In this document: one piece after another, positions 17,085 through 25,967 of the stretch
How positions within the stretch are numbered: position 1 is the stretch's first letter
Layout of the letters: each line of letters begins with the position of its first letter
Origin: Amycolatopsis sp. EV170708-02-1
GTDB lineage: Bacteria > Actinomycetota > Actinomycetes > Mycobacteriales > Pseudonocardiaceae
NCBI RefSeq assembly: GCF_022479115.1
Contig: NZ_CP092497.1
Location: forward strand, 558,001-622,000
DNA: 64,000 nt
Direction of reading: 5' to 3'
The notes under the pieces: model-generated
Databases searched by the model: none
Seen by the model: only the letters and a program-made list of their open reading frames with translations
Told to the model about the DNA's origin: nothing
Program-made: the position numbers and the translations under genes

Positions 17085-19033
17085 TCGTCGTCTCCTACCA
17101 CCGCGAGGATCGTGCCCACTTCGACCTGCTGTCCGACCACCACCGGGAGTTCGGTCACGACGCCGTCGGCGGGCGCCGCGATCCGGTGTTCCATCTTCAT
17201 CGCTTCGAGCCACAGCAACGGGTCGCCGGTCTTGACGGTGTCGCCCGCCTCGACCGCGAGCCGGACGACCGTGCCCGGCATCGGCGCCACGAGCGACCCG
17301 GCGGCGAGCGCCGCGTCGGGATCGGTGTACCGCGGCACCACGTCCAGTTCGACGGCGCCGTCCGGAGAATCGACGTACACCGTGTCGCCGTACCGGGCGA
17401 CGGCGAACTTCCGCCGCACCCCGGAGACCTCCAGGACGACGCCGCCGCTCTCGGCGGAAACCAGCTCGACGCCTTCGAAACCGTCGGCGCGCAGGCCGTC
17501 CCGGCCGAGGCTGTAGCCGACCTCGATCTCGTCGTCGCCGTGACGAAAACGTTTGCGCTGCCCTTGGGAACGGACGTTGCGCCAGCCGCTCGGCAGCCTG
17601 CCCTGCACCCGGGCGGCCGAGCGATTCGTGGCCGCACCGGCCAGAGCCACGGCCAGCGCCGAAATCCGTACAGCGTCCACAGTGGCCAGTGGCTTCGCCA
17701 GGGTTTCGAGACCATGCCGGTCGAAGAACGCGGTGTCGGTCTCCCCGGCGAGGAAAGCCTCATGGCGCAACACGTTCACCAGCAGGTCGCGATTGGTCAC
17801 CACTCCGTGGATCTCCGCACCGGCCAACGCCCCGGCCAGTGCCCGTGCCGCGCTCCGGCGATCCGGGGCAAAGGCGATGACCTTGGCGAGCATCGGGTCG
17901 TAGTGCACGCCGACGGTCTGGCCGCTGACGAAACCCGAGTCGAGCCGGACACCCGGGCCGACCTCGAATTCCCGCTGTGCCGCGGGAAGCTCGAACCGGT
18001 GCAAGGTGCCGCTCTGCGGCTGCCAGCCCGCGGCGGGGTCTTCGGCGTACAGCCGGACCTCGATGGCGTGGCCGGTCGTCTCCGGCTCGTCGATCGGCAG
18101 GTGCTCACCCTCCGCGATCCGCAACTGCAGCGAGACGAGGTCGAGCCCGGTCGTGGCTTCGGTGACCGGATGTTCGACCTGGAGCCGGGTGTTCATCTCC
18201 AGGAAGTAGAACCGCCCGTCCGGTCCGGCGAGGAACTCGACCGTCCCGGCGCCGACGTAGTCGATCGCCTGCGCGGCCTTGCGCGCGGCGTCGAACAGCG
18301 CCTCCCGCATGGCCTCGTCGACGAACGGCGACGGCGCCTCTTCGACGACCTTCTGGTGGCGGCGCTGGATCGAGCACTCGCGCTCCCCCACCGCCCACAC
18401 CGTGCCGTGGGTGTCGGCGAGCACCTGGACCTCGATGTGACGGCCGGTCTCCAGGTACCGCTCGCAGAACACGGTCGGGTCGCCGAACGCCGACGCGGCC
18501 TCCGCGCTCGCGCCTTCGACGGCCTCGGCGAGTTCGCCGAGCGTGCGCACGACCCGCATCCCGCGTCCGCCACCGCCGGCGGAAGCCTTGACCAGCAAGG
18601 GAAGGTCGGCTTCGGTGACCTCGGCGGGGTCCAATTCGGACAAGATCGGGACTCCGGCTTCGGCCATCATCCGCTTGGACTCGACCTTAGAGCCCATGCT
18701 CTCGATGGCTTCCGGCGGCGGGCCGACCCAGGTGAGTCCCGCGTCGAGCACGGCACGGGCGAAGGCGGCGTTCTCGGACAGGAACCCGTAGCCGGGGTGG
18801 ATCGCGTCGGCGCCGGTCTCGACGGCCGCCTTGATCAGCAGTTCGGCCCGCAGGTACGTGTCGGCGGGCGCGTTGCCCGGCAACCGGACGGCGACGTCCG
18901 CCTCGGCGGTGTGCGGCGCGTCGGCGTCCGCGTCGGAGAACACCGCGACGGTGCCGATCCCGGCGTCGCGGCAGGTGCGGAACACGCGGCGGGCGATCTC
19001 GCCGCGGTTGGCGACCAAGAGTTTCTGGATCAT
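17081..19033 (-). CDS. Acyl-CoA carboxylase alpha subunit (biotin carboxylase + BCCP)
   Basis: A 650-residue biotin-dependent carboxylase subunit. Order: biotin carboxylase N-domain (KLLVANRGEIARR at the start), ATP-grasp with a glycine-rich loop SAGGGGRGMR, C-domain with RLQVEHPVTE, a linker region, and a C-terminal biotin carrier domain with EAMKMEH, whose Lys is the biotinylation site. It carboxylates biotin with bicarbonate and ATP. ATG at 19033 matches the family N-terminus and has AGGA upstream; GTG at 19042, overlapping the beta-subunit stop as GTGA, is an alternative. Acts with the beta subunit; 3-methylcrotonyl-CoA or a terpenoid acyl-CoA is the likely substrate class. Confidence 0.9.
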   Translation of the reverse strand: MIQKLLVANRGEIARRVFRTCRDAGIGTVAVFSDADADAPHTAEADVAVRLPGNAPADTYLRAELLIKAAVETGADAIHPGYGFLSENAAFARAVLDAGLTWVGPPPEAIESMGSKVESKRMMAEAGVPILSELDPAEVTEADLPLLVKASAGGGGRGMRVVRTLGELAEAVEGASAEAASAFGDPTVFCERYLETGRHIEVQVLADTHGTVWAVGERECSIQRRHQKVVEEAPSPFVDEAMREALFDAARKAAQAIDYVGAGTVEFLAGPDGRFYFLEMNTRLQVEHPVTEATTGLDLVSLQLRIAEGEHLPIDEPETTGHAIEVRLYAEDPAAGWQPQSGTLHRFELPAAQREFEVGPGVRLDSGFVSGQTVGVHYDPMLAKVIAFAPDRRSAARALAGALAGAEIHGVVTNRDLLVNVLRHEAFLAGETDTAFFDRHGLETLAKPLATVDAVRISALAVALAGAATNRSAARVQGRLPSGWRNVRSQGQRKRFRHGDDEIEVGYSLGRDGLRADGFEGVELVSAESGGVVLEVSGVRRKFAVARYGDTVYVDSPDGAVELDVVPRYTDPDAALAAGSLVAPMPGTVVRLAVEAGDTVKTGDPLLWLEAMKMEHRIAAPADGVVTELPVVVGQQVEVGTILAVVGDDE

Positions 19034-19038
19034 GCCGC

Positions 19039-20637
19039 TCACATCCTGAAGACGCCGAAGCCTTCGGCGCCCTTCACTGGTCCATTGTGGATCACGGACA
19101 GGCTGAGCCCGAGCACCGTGCGGGTGTCGCGGGGATCGATGATCCCGTCGTCGTAGAGCATCCCGGAGAGGAACATCGGCATCGACTCGGCCTCGATCTG
19201 GCCTTCCACCATGGCGCGCATGGCGGCGTCGTGCTCCTCGTTGTACTCCTGCCCGCGCGACGCGGCGGCGGCACGGGCCACGATGGACAGCACGCCCGCC
19301 AGCTGCTGCGGCCCCATGACCGCGGATTTCGCACTAGGCCAGGCGAAGAGGAACCGGGGATCGTAGGCGCGGCCGCACATGCCGTAATGCCCGGCGCCGT
19401 AGGAGGCGCCCATGAGCACCGACAGGTGCGGCACCTTCGAGTTCGACACGGCGTTGATCATCATCGCGCCGTGTTTGATGATGCCGCTCTGCTCGTACTC
19501 CTTGCCGACCATGTAGCCGGTGGTGTTGTGCAGGAAGACCAGCGGCGTGTCGATCTGGTTGGCCAGCTGGATGAACTGCGCGGCCTTCTGCGACTCCTCG
19601 CCGAACAGCACACCCTGCGCGTTGGCCAGGATGCCGACCGGGTAGCCGTGGATACTCGCCCAGCCGGTGGCGAGGCTGCTGCCGTACAAGGGTTTGAACT
19701 CGTCGAAGTCCGAACCGTCGGCGACCCTGGCGATCACCTCGCGCGGGTCGAACGGCACCTTGAGGTCGGTGGGCACGATGCCGAGCAGGTCTTCCGCGGA
19801 GTACAACGGCTCCGCGTAGTCCGGCTTCGGCGTCGGGCCCTGTTTGGTCCAGTTGAGCCGTTTGACGATGCTGCGGCCGAGCCGGATCGCGTCCTCTTCG
19901 TCCGCCGCGAGGTAGTCCGCGAGCCCCGACGTGCGGGCGTGCATCTCGGCGCCGCCGAGCGATTCGTCGTCGGACTCCTCGCCGGTGGCCATCTTGACCA
20001 GCGGAGGTCCGCCGAGGAACACCTTCGCGCGTTCCTTGACCATCACGACGTAGTCCGACATGCCGGGCAGGTACGCGCCGCCCGCGGTCGAGTTGCCGAA
20101 CACCAGCGCGATCGTGGGCACCTTCGCCGCCGACGAACGCGTGATGTCACGGAAGATCCGGCCGCCGGGAATGAAGATCTCCTTCTGCGTCGGCAGATCC
20201 GCCCCGCCGGACTCGACGAGGTTGATCACCGGCAGCCGGTTCTGCGCGGCGATGTCCGCCGCGCGGTAGCTCTTCTTGGCCGTCCACGGATTGCTCGCCC
20301 CGCCTTTGACCGTCGGGTCGCTCGCCGAGATCATGCACTCGACGCCTTCGACGACGCCGATGCCGGTGATCACGCTGGCGCCGACCTGGTAGTCCGAACC
20401 CCAGGCCGCCAGCGGCGACAGCTCCAGGAACGGCGAGTCCTCGTCGAGGAGGAGCTCGATCCGCTCGCGGGCCAGCAGTTTGCCGCGTTTGCGGTGGCGG
20501 GCGACGTACTTCTCGCCGCCGCCCGCGATCGCCTTCGCGTGCTCGCCGTCGATCTCGGCGAGTTTGCCGAGCATGGACTCGCGGTTGGTGGCGAACTCCT
20601 CGCTCCGCGTGTCCACAGTAGACCTGATCGTGCTCAT
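19039..20637 (-). CDS. Acyl-CoA carboxylase beta subunit (carboxyltransferase)
   Basis: A 532-residue carboxyltransferase. Both crotonase-like halves are present, with the conserved GGAYLPGMSDY segment in the N-half and GASYGAGHYGMCGRAYDP in the C-half; the latter is typical of methylcrotonyl-CoA and geranyl-CoA carboxylases rather than propionyl-CoA carboxylases. It moves CO2 from biotin on the alpha subunit to an acyl-CoA. ATG at 20637 overlaps the upstream dehydrogenase stop (ATGA). The neighbouring AtuA-family gene favours a terpenoid or isoprenoid acyl-CoA over plain leucine breakdown, but there is no 3-methylglutaconyl-CoA hydratase next door to settle it. Confidence 0.9.
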   Translation of the reverse strand: MSTIRSTVDTRSEEFATNRESMLGKLAEIDGEHAKAIAGGGEKYVARHRKRGKLLARERIELLLDEDSPFLELSPLAAWGSDYQVGASVITGIGVVEGVECMISASDPTVKGGASNPWTAKKSYRAADIAAQNRLPVINLVESGGADLPTQKEIFIPGGRIFRDITRSSAAKVPTIALVFGNSTAGGAYLPGMSDYVVMVKERAKVFLGGPPLVKMATGEESDDESLGGAEMHARTSGLADYLAADEEDAIRLGRSIVKRLNWTKQGPTPKPDYAEPLYSAEDLLGIVPTDLKVPFDPREVIARVADGSDFDEFKPLYGSSLATGWASIHGYPVGILANAQGVLFGEESQKAAQFIQLANQIDTPLVFLHNTTGYMVGKEYEQSGIIKHGAMMINAVSNSKVPHLSVLMGASYGAGHYGMCGRAYDPRFLFAWPSAKSAVMGPQQLAGVLSIVARAAAASRGQEYNEEHDAAMRAMVEGQIEAESMPMFLSGMLYDDGIIDPRDTRTVLGLSLSVIHNGPVKGAEGFGVFRM

Positions 20638-21782
20638 GCGGTGTATCCCAATCGCTTCGCGGCCAAGCCGGTGAGGATCTCGTTCGTCCCGCCGCCGATA
20701 CCGAGGATGCGCACGTCACGGTAGTGACGCTCCACTTCGGACTCCCGCATGTAGCCGAGTCCGCCATGCAGCTGCACGGCCTCGTTGACCACCCATTCGG
20801 CGGTCTCGACGGCGGTGTTCTTCGCGAAACAGGCTTCGGCGATGACCTCTTCGCCCGCGACGTGCCGCTGGGCGACCTGCCGGGTGTAGGTGCGGGCGAC
20901 GTCGATCCTGCGGGCCATCTCGGTGAGCTTGTGCTGCACCAGCTGACGGGAGATCAGCGGGCGGCCGAAGGTCTCGCGCAGGCGGCACCAGTCCAAGGTC
21001 AGGTCGAGTGCCCGCTGGGCGTGCGCGTAACCCTGCACGGCCAGCGAGACCCGCTCGGTGACGAACTGCGTGGCGACCTGCGCGAACCCGCTGTTCTCGG
21101 CGCCGATCAGGTTCTCCGCGGGCACCCGGACGTCCACATAGGACAGCTCGGCGGTGTCCGAGCAGAGCCAGCCCATCTTCTCCAGCTTGCGGGAGACGGT
21201 GAAGCCCGGTGTGCCGCGTTCGACCACGATGAGCGAGATCCCGTGGGCGCCCGCTTCACCGGTGCGGACCACGGTGGTCACGAAGTCGGCGCGGCAGCCC
21301 GAGGTGATGAAGGTCTTGGCGCCGTTGATGACGTACTCGTCGCCCTCGCGCACCGCCGTCGTGCGGATCCCGGCGACGTCGGAGCCGCCGTCGGGTTCGG
21401 TGACCGCGAGCGAGCCGATCTTGGCACCTTCCAGCGTCGGCCGGACCCAGCGTTCGATCTGCACCGGATCCCCGGCCGCCGCGATATGCGGGACGGCGAT
21501 GCCGCAGGTGAACAGCGAGGCGAACAGACCACCGGAACCGCCCGCGTAGTGCAGTTCCTCGGCGATGACCACCGCGTCGAGATAGTCGCCGCCCCCGCCT
21601 CCGACCTCTTCGGGGAAGCCGACGCCGAGCAGCCCGAGTTCCCCGGCCTTGCGGTGCAAATCGCGGGGCAACTCGCCCTCGCGCTCCCAGTCGTCGAGGT
21701 GCGGCAGGATCTCGGTTTCGGCGAACCGCCGCACGGTCTTGCGCAGTTCGGCGCGTTCCGGCGTGGCGAAGGGGTCGGTCAC
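20634..21782 (-). CDS. Acyl-CoA dehydrogenase
   Basis: A 382-residue FAD acyl-CoA dehydrogenase. Signature segments are LAVTEPDGGSDVAG, TFITSG and the C-terminal QLHGGLGYMRESEVERHYRD followed by GGTNEI, typical of isovaleryl/citronellyl-type dehydrogenases. GTG at 21780-21782 has CGGAGG upstream and overlaps the repaired stop of the AtuA gene as GTGA. An open frame running further upstream is an artefact of that gene's frameshift. With the carboxylase genes it forms the oxidise-then-carboxylate step of branched acyl-CoA breakdown. Confidence 0.88.
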   Translation of the reverse strand: MTDPFATPERAELRKTVRRFAETEILPHLDDWEREGELPRDLHRKAGELGLLGVGFPEEVGGGGGDYLDAVVIAEELHYAGGSGGLFASLFTCGIAVPHIAAAGDPVQIERWVRPTLEGAKIGSLAVTEPDGGSDVAGIRTTAVREGDEYVINGAKTFITSGCRADFVTTVVRTGEAGAHGISLIVVERGTPGFTVSRKLEKMGWLCSDTAELSYVDVRVPAENLIGAENSGFAQVATQFVTERVSLAVQGYAHAQRALDLTLDWCRLRETFGRPLISRQLVQHKLTEMARRIDVARTYTRQVAQRHVAGEEVIAEACFAKNTAVETAEWVVNEAVQLHGGLGYMRESEVERHYRDVRILGIGGGTNEILTGLAAKRLGYTA

Positions 21783-23475
21783 AGGAGGGCCTCCGGGATG
21801 TCGATCTCGCGGGAGCGCAGCCATTCCCGAGCGCCTTCGCCTGCGGGTCGAACCGCGCCTGCGACGCGACGCCCTCGCCGAGGATGCCTTCGACGACGAA
21901 GTTGACCGCCCGGAGGTTCGGCAGCAGATGCCGCCGGACCTCGAGATCCGCGGTCTCCGGGAGCAGCAGCTTGAACTCGGTGACGGTGAGCCGGTGCGCG
22001 AGCCAGCGCCACGCCTCGTCGGAACGCGCCCAGACGCCGACGTTCGCGTTGCCGCCCTTGTCACCGCTGCGGGCGCCGACGACCTTGCCCAGCGGCACAC
22101 GGCGGACCTCGGCCTGGGTGAACGGGGCGGGCAGCTGCTCGTTGTCCACTTCGGACAGTGGCAGGGTTTCGGCGGCGGGCGCGATGTCGCGGCGCGTTCC
22201 GTCCGGCAGGACGACGACGTGCGGGACCTCGTGCGCGTCGACGAACGCGGGCCGGTACACGCCGTAGGGCGAGGCGGCCGCGGGTGGCGCGGTGACGTGG
22301 AACCCGGGATAACTCGCCAGCGCGAGCTCGATCGCCGCGCCGCTGAACGCGCGCCCGGCGACCTCGGGATCGGGGTCCTTCACCGCGACGTGCAGCAGCG
22401 CGCTCGCCTGCTGCTCGGTTTCGGCGTCGGGCCGGTCGGTGCGGGCCAGGGTCCACTGGACGTCGGCGGGCGGGCGGGCCTTGAGCGCGCCTTCGAGTTG
22501 TTCCTTGACCAGCGCGGCTTTCGCCTCGATGTCGAGCCCGGTGAGGACGAACGTCGTCTCGTTGCGGAAACCGCCGAGCCCGTTCAGGCAGACCTTGAGC
22601 GTCGGAGGCGGCGGCTCGCCCGTGACGCCGCTGATCCGGACGCGGTCCGGGCCGTCCTCGGTGAGGGTCAGGGTGTCGAACCGCGCCGTGACGTCCGGAC
22701 CGGCGTACCGGGCGCCGGTGATCTCGTAGAGCAGTTGCGCCGTCACGGTTCCGGCGTTCACCACGCCGCCCGTTCCGGGGTGTTTGGTGATCACGCTGGA
22801 GCCGTCGGCGGCGATCTCGGCGATCGGGAACCCCGGGACGCCGATCTCGTGCTCGGCGAAGAAGGCGTAGTTGCCGCCGGTAGCCTGCGTCCCGCATTCG
22901 ATCACATGCCCGGCCGCGACGGCGCCCGCCAGCGCGTCGTAGTCGTCGCGCGCCCAGCCGAAGTGCGCGGCGGCGGGGCCGACGATCACCGAAGCGTCGG
23001 TGACGCGGCCGGTCACCACGATGTCGGCGCCCGCGTTCAGGCATTCCGCGATCCCCCACGCGCCGAGGTAGGCGTTCGCGGTCAAGGTCTTGCCGAAGCC
23101 GAGCTCTTCCGCGCGCTGGACGAGATCGTCGCCCTCGACGTGCGCGATCGCGACGTCGACACCGAGCTTCGCGGCCAGTTCGCGGAGCGCGTCCGCGAGA
23201 CCGGCTGGGTTGAGCCCGCCGGCGTTCGCGACGATCTTGACGCCCTTTTCCTTGGCCAGCGCGAGATTCTGCTCCATCTGGCGCAGGAAGGTCTTGGCGT
23301 ACCCGCGGTTCGGGTCCTTCATCCGGTCCCGGCCGAGGATGAGCATGGTCAGCTCGGCCAGGTAGTCGCCGGTCAGCACGTCGAGCGGGCCGCCGGTGAG
23401 CATCTCGTGGACCGCGGAGAACCGGTCGCCGTAGAACCCGGACGCGTTGCCGATGCGGATCGGGGCGGCGGTCAT
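21779..23475 (-). pseudogene. AtuA/DUF1446-family protein, one-base frameshift near its 3' end
   Basis: About 565 residues when repaired. It belongs to the AtuA (DUF1446) family, found in acyclic terpene degradation operons beside geranyl-CoA carboxylase; the biochemical role is unproven. ATG at 23473-23475 overlaps the TIGR03084 stop (ATGA). The N-terminal IGNASGFYGDRFSA and the central VTGRVTDAS segment are intact. At 21826-21828 a CCC run needs one more C: then FDPQAKALG continues as EWLRSREIDIPEALL and stops at 21779, giving the same GTGA overlap as its neighbours. As read, translation runs on into the dehydrogenase gene. Probably a sequence error, not a real mutation. Confidence 0.85.
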
Positions 23476-24266
23476 GCGAACTGCCCCGGCCGTCGCCCTG
23501 CCCCGGGCGGCCCGGCGAACGCCTGGGCGATCCCGAGCCATTCCTCGACGTCCTTGCCCGTGGCCACCAGGTCGGTGTCGGCGGGGTGACGCCGCTGGGT
23601 GATGACGAGGCAGAAGTCGACCGCGCTCCCGGTGAGCCGCTGCGTCGCGTCCTCGGGCCCGAACGCCCAGGTGGTGCCGTCGGGCGCGATCAGCTCCACA
23701 CGGAACTCCCCGGCGGGCGGGGACAGCGAGTTGAGCTTGTAGGCGAAGTCGCGGGTGCGGGTGCCGAACCGGGCGATATGCCAGAGCCGGGCCGTGTTCT
23801 CCCGCGCGACGCCGAGCGTGTCGAAGATGTCCTGGCCGTGCGCCCACGTCTCCATGAGGCGCGCCGTCACCATGGACGCGGCGCTCATCGGCGGGCCGTA
23901 CCAAGGGATCTTCTGCCCGTCGGGCACCGCGGCGAGCGCTTCGGCGAGCTCCGCGCGACCGGCGCGCCACTCCTCCAGCAACTCACGGGGCGGCGTCTTC
24001 GCGCCCTCGGCGGCACCGTCGTCGACGTAGGACTCGCCCGTCGCGAGCAGCCCTTCGATCTCGGCCTGCCACTCGGCCTCGGATCCGCGCGCCGCGATCA
24101 GCGCCTTCCTGTCCGTCCAGGCCAGATGGGCGATCTGATGGGCGATCGTCCAGCCTTCGGCCGGGGTCTGCCGTGCCCAGTCCGACGCGGGCAGATCCGC
24201 CACCACGTCGTCGATGGCCTGCGATTCCGCCGCGAGATCCCCAAGGATCACGCCCAGGTCAGCCAT
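23472..24266 (-). CDS. TIGR03084-family putative metal-binding protein
   Basis: A 264-residue protein of the DinB/mycothiol-dependent-isomerase-like superfamily, the actinobacterial TIGR03084 group. The likely metal ligands are His47 (AHQIAHLAW) with Glu139 and His143 (METWAHGQD). Members often precede AtuA-like genes, as here, where the two overlap by ATGA. The reaction is unknown; a mycothiol- or metal-dependent step on an acyl-CoA or its hydrolysis product is possible. A GAGGAGG-type ribosome site precedes ATG 24266. This is the first gene of the operon running down to 14411. Confidence 0.82.
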   Translation of the reverse strand: MADLGVILGDLAAESQAIDDVVADLPASDWARQTPAEGWTIAHQIAHLAWTDRKALIAARGSEAEWQAEIEGLLATGESYVDDGAAEGAKTPPRELLEEWRAGRAELAEALAAVPDGQKIPWYGPPMSAASMVTARLMETWAHGQDIFDTLGVARENTARLWHIARFGTRTRDFAYKLNSLSPPAGEFRVELIAPDGTTWAFGPEDATQRLTGSAVDFCLVITQRRHPADTDLVATGKDVEEWLGIAQAFAGPPGAGRRPGQFA

Positions 24267-24312
24267 ACCCGCCTCCTCGCGTCCTCCTCAGGCTGACACC
24301 CGGCGCCGGAAA

Positions 24313-24330
24313 AATCAAGCACGCCTGATT
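24313..24330. promoter_or_regulatory. Candidate operator of the acyl-CoA/AtuA operon
   Basis: AATCAAGC-AC-GCCTGATT, an 18-bp inverted repeat with one mismatch, lies 47 bases upstream of the first gene of the operon. It is the best candidate site for the operon's own TetR protein (14411-15013). Confidence 0.5.
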
Positions 24331-24406
24331 GTTTTAACGGCGGAAGCCACCCATCGGTCAGCCGGAGAGGATGGCGACACCCGCGTCACAGCCGCGCCGT
24401 CCGCCT

Positions 24407-24434
24407 AGTCACGCGTGTCGTCCGTCTGATCACG
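24407..24434. repeat. 28-bp repeat (TCACGCGTGTCGTCC unit), left arm
   Basis: Shares TCACGCGTGTCGTCCGTCTG with 33708-33735, and its reverse complement is at 24607-24636 with one mismatch. The two arms here enclose hairpin C, giving a nested inverted structure of about 230 bp. Confidence 0.7.
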
Positions 24435-24506
24435 CCTGCCGTCCGCCCAGTCACGTGAAGCTCCCGGAGGGGTGGCCAGTTCGCTCGCGACCTCGCCGGC
24501 GCTCGT

Positions 24507-24559
24507 GTCGCGAAAGCCACTTTCGGGACACCAGACGTCTCGAAAGTGGCTTTCGCGGC
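24507..24559. terminator. Hairpin family C after the imine-reductase-like gene
   Basis: Arms 24507-24525 and 24541-24559 pair, with one mismatch near the base; same sequence family as 9512-9564. It lies about 100 bases beyond the stop of the minus-strand oxidoreductase gene, consistent with a terminator. Confidence 0.7.
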
Positions 24560-24606
24560 ACGCCACCTTTGCCGCTCCCACCCCCACCGGGACCGAACGG
24601 ACGGCT

Positions 24607-24636
24607 CACGTGATCAGACAGACGACACGCGTGACT
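24607..24636. repeat. 28-bp repeat, inverted right arm
   Basis: Reverse complement of 24407-24434 with a single mismatch over 28 bases. Extends the same unit seen at 33708-33735. Confidence 0.7.
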
Positions 24637-24663
24637 GGGAGGCGCTCAAGACACGGCGCCGCC

Positions 24664-25524
24664 TTACTCCCCCGCCCGCTCGAATTCCCGGATCAGCACC
24701 GGGTACTGCTCGCCCCCGTGCCCGGCGGCGATCGCGCGGTCGGCCATCGCCTTGATCAGCTTCGGCAGTTCGGCGTTCACGCCCAGCGCCTCGCTCTCCT
24801 CGACCATATGCGCCATCGCCCGCGCGTCGGTCTCCAATGCCGCCACTTCGGCGGGGAAGGCACCCTTGTCGATCTGTTCCGCGTAGCCGGGCAGCCAGTC
24901 CGCCACCCCGGCGGCGATCTGCCGCGCGAAGGGCGCGTACGTCGCGGCGCCGACACCGGCCGTCCTGAGCATCGCGGTGCCCTGGAGCCACGCGTTCAGG
25001 ACGCTCCACATCATCGTCAGGCCGGCGACGTCGTACAGGGACGCGAGTCCGGGGTCTTCGCCGAGATGGCTGATCGTGCCGAGCGCGCCGAGGTCGAAGT
25101 CCGGGAGCGGTCCGCTGAGCAGGATCACCGCCTCGTCGGTCCCGATCACCGACGGGATGGCCATGATCGCGCCGTCCAGGTAGCGGGCGCCCCGCTTTTC
25201 GGCCCAGGCGGCGGTTTCCCGTGCCTGCGCGGAGTCGCCCGAGGTGAGGTTGACCAGTGTCGTGCCCTCGATCCCGGCGTCGCCGAGCAGTTCGCGCGCG
25301 GCGGAATAGTCGGTGAGGCACAGGATCGTCACGCCGTCCGGGCCGAGCGCGTCGCCGATCGTCGGCGCGAGCCGCGCGCCTTCGGCGACCAGGGAGTCCG
25401 CCTTGGCGGCCGTCCGGTTCCACACGGTCGTGGGATGTCCCGCCTTCAGGAACGCGCGGGCGAGCGCGGTGCCCATCAGGCCGAGGCCGACGACCGAAAT
25501 CGGGGTGTTCGCGTTGTCTGTCAT
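24664..25524 (-). CDS. NAD(P)-dependent oxidoreductase, imine-reductase-like
   Basis: A 286-residue enzyme of the 6-phosphogluconate/beta-hydroxyacid dehydrogenase superfamily. The Rossmann loop GLGLMG is at 13-18, followed by VWNRT, which favours NADPH. The C-terminal part (EESEALGVNAELPKLI, GHGGEQYP) matches the imine reductase branch. It would reduce cyclic imines or beta-hydroxy/keto acids; substrate unknown. Divergent from a merR gene, with a palindromic promoter between them, so MerR probably controls it. Confidence 0.83.
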   Translation of the reverse strand: MTDNANTPISVVGLGLMGTALARAFLKAGHPTTVWNRTAAKADSLVAEGARLAPTIGDALGPDGVTILCLTDYSAARELLGDAGIEGTTLVNLTSGDSAQARETAAWAEKRGARYLDGAIMAIPSVIGTDEAVILLSGPLPDFDLGALGTISHLGEDPGLASLYDVAGLTMMWSVLNAWLQGTAMLRTAGVGAATYAPFARQIAAGVADWLPGYAEQIDKGAFPAEVAALETDARAMAHMVEESEALGVNAELPKLIKAMADRAIAAGHGGEQYPVLIREFERAGE

Positions 25525-25540
25525 GGCACGATCGTCAACG

Positions 25541-25562
25541 TTGATACCGGTATGAAGGTCAA
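25541..25562. promoter_or_regulatory. Candidate MerR operator in the divergent promoter
   Basis: Inverted repeat centred on ATACCGGTAT (25544-25553) and bounded by TTGA at 25541 and TCAA at 25562. It fills the 50-bp gap between the oxidoreductase and merR starts, as expected for MerR regulators acting on a twisted promoter. Confidence 0.55.
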
Positions 25563-25574
25563 GTGGGGAAAGCG

Positions 25575-25967
25575 ATGAAGATCGGTGAACTGAGTCACCG
25601 GACGGGCGTCAACGCCCACCAGTTGCGCTACTACGAAGCACAAGGCCTCTTGGAGGCGAGCCGTGGTTCGAACGGTTACCGCGAGTACGACGAGACGGCT
25701 TTGCTGCGGGTGAAGCAGATCCGCCATCTGCTCGCCGCCGGCCTGTCGTCCGAGGACATCGCGTACCTGCTCCCCTGCGCGATCGGCGAGGAGCCCGAGC
25801 TGATCGGCTGCCCCGAGCTGCTGGCCGCGATGCGCGAGCGGCTCGGCCGCCTGGACGAGCAGCTGGCCAAGCTGACCCGGTCGCGTGACGCGCTGGCGGG
25901 GTACATCGTCGTGGCCGAGCGGGTCGGCGCCGAGACCTACCCGCCGTTCGACGGCACCGCCGCGTGA
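25575..25967 (+). CDS. MerR-family transcriptional regulator
   Basis: A 130-residue MerR protein. The winged-helix DNA-binding part is at the very N-terminus (MKIGELSHRTGVNAHQLRYY, then EAQGLLEASR), followed by the dimerisation coiled coil (about 75-115). The C-terminus is short, so it probably senses a small molecule or redox state rather than carrying a drug-binding domain. ATG at 25575 has GGGGAAAG upstream, better than an in-frame start four codons earlier. Its stop overlaps the TPR gene start (GTGA). Confidence 0.9.
   Translation: MKIGELSHRTGVNAHQLRYYEAQGLLEASRGSNGYREYDETALLRVKQIRHLLAAGLSSEDIAYLLPCAIGEEPELIGCPELLAAMRERLGRLDEQLAKLTRSRDALAGYIVVAERVGAETYPPFDGTAA

Larger units (their letters stand above)
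24267..24663. other. 397-bp gene-free interval with operator and repeats
   Basis: No credible coding sequence. It contains, in order, the promoter/palindrome for the TIGR03084 operon (24313-24330), a 28-bp repeat at 24407-24434, hairpin C at 24507-24559, the inverted partner of the 28-bp repeat at 24607-24636, then the stop of the next minus-strand gene. Confidence 0.8.

Noticed and set aside
21256..23970. A 904-residue open frame covering AtuA and part of the dehydrogenase
   Set aside because: It joins a shadow N-terminus, the AtuA gene and the dehydrogenase in the wrong frame. It exists only because of the single-base loss at 21826-21828.
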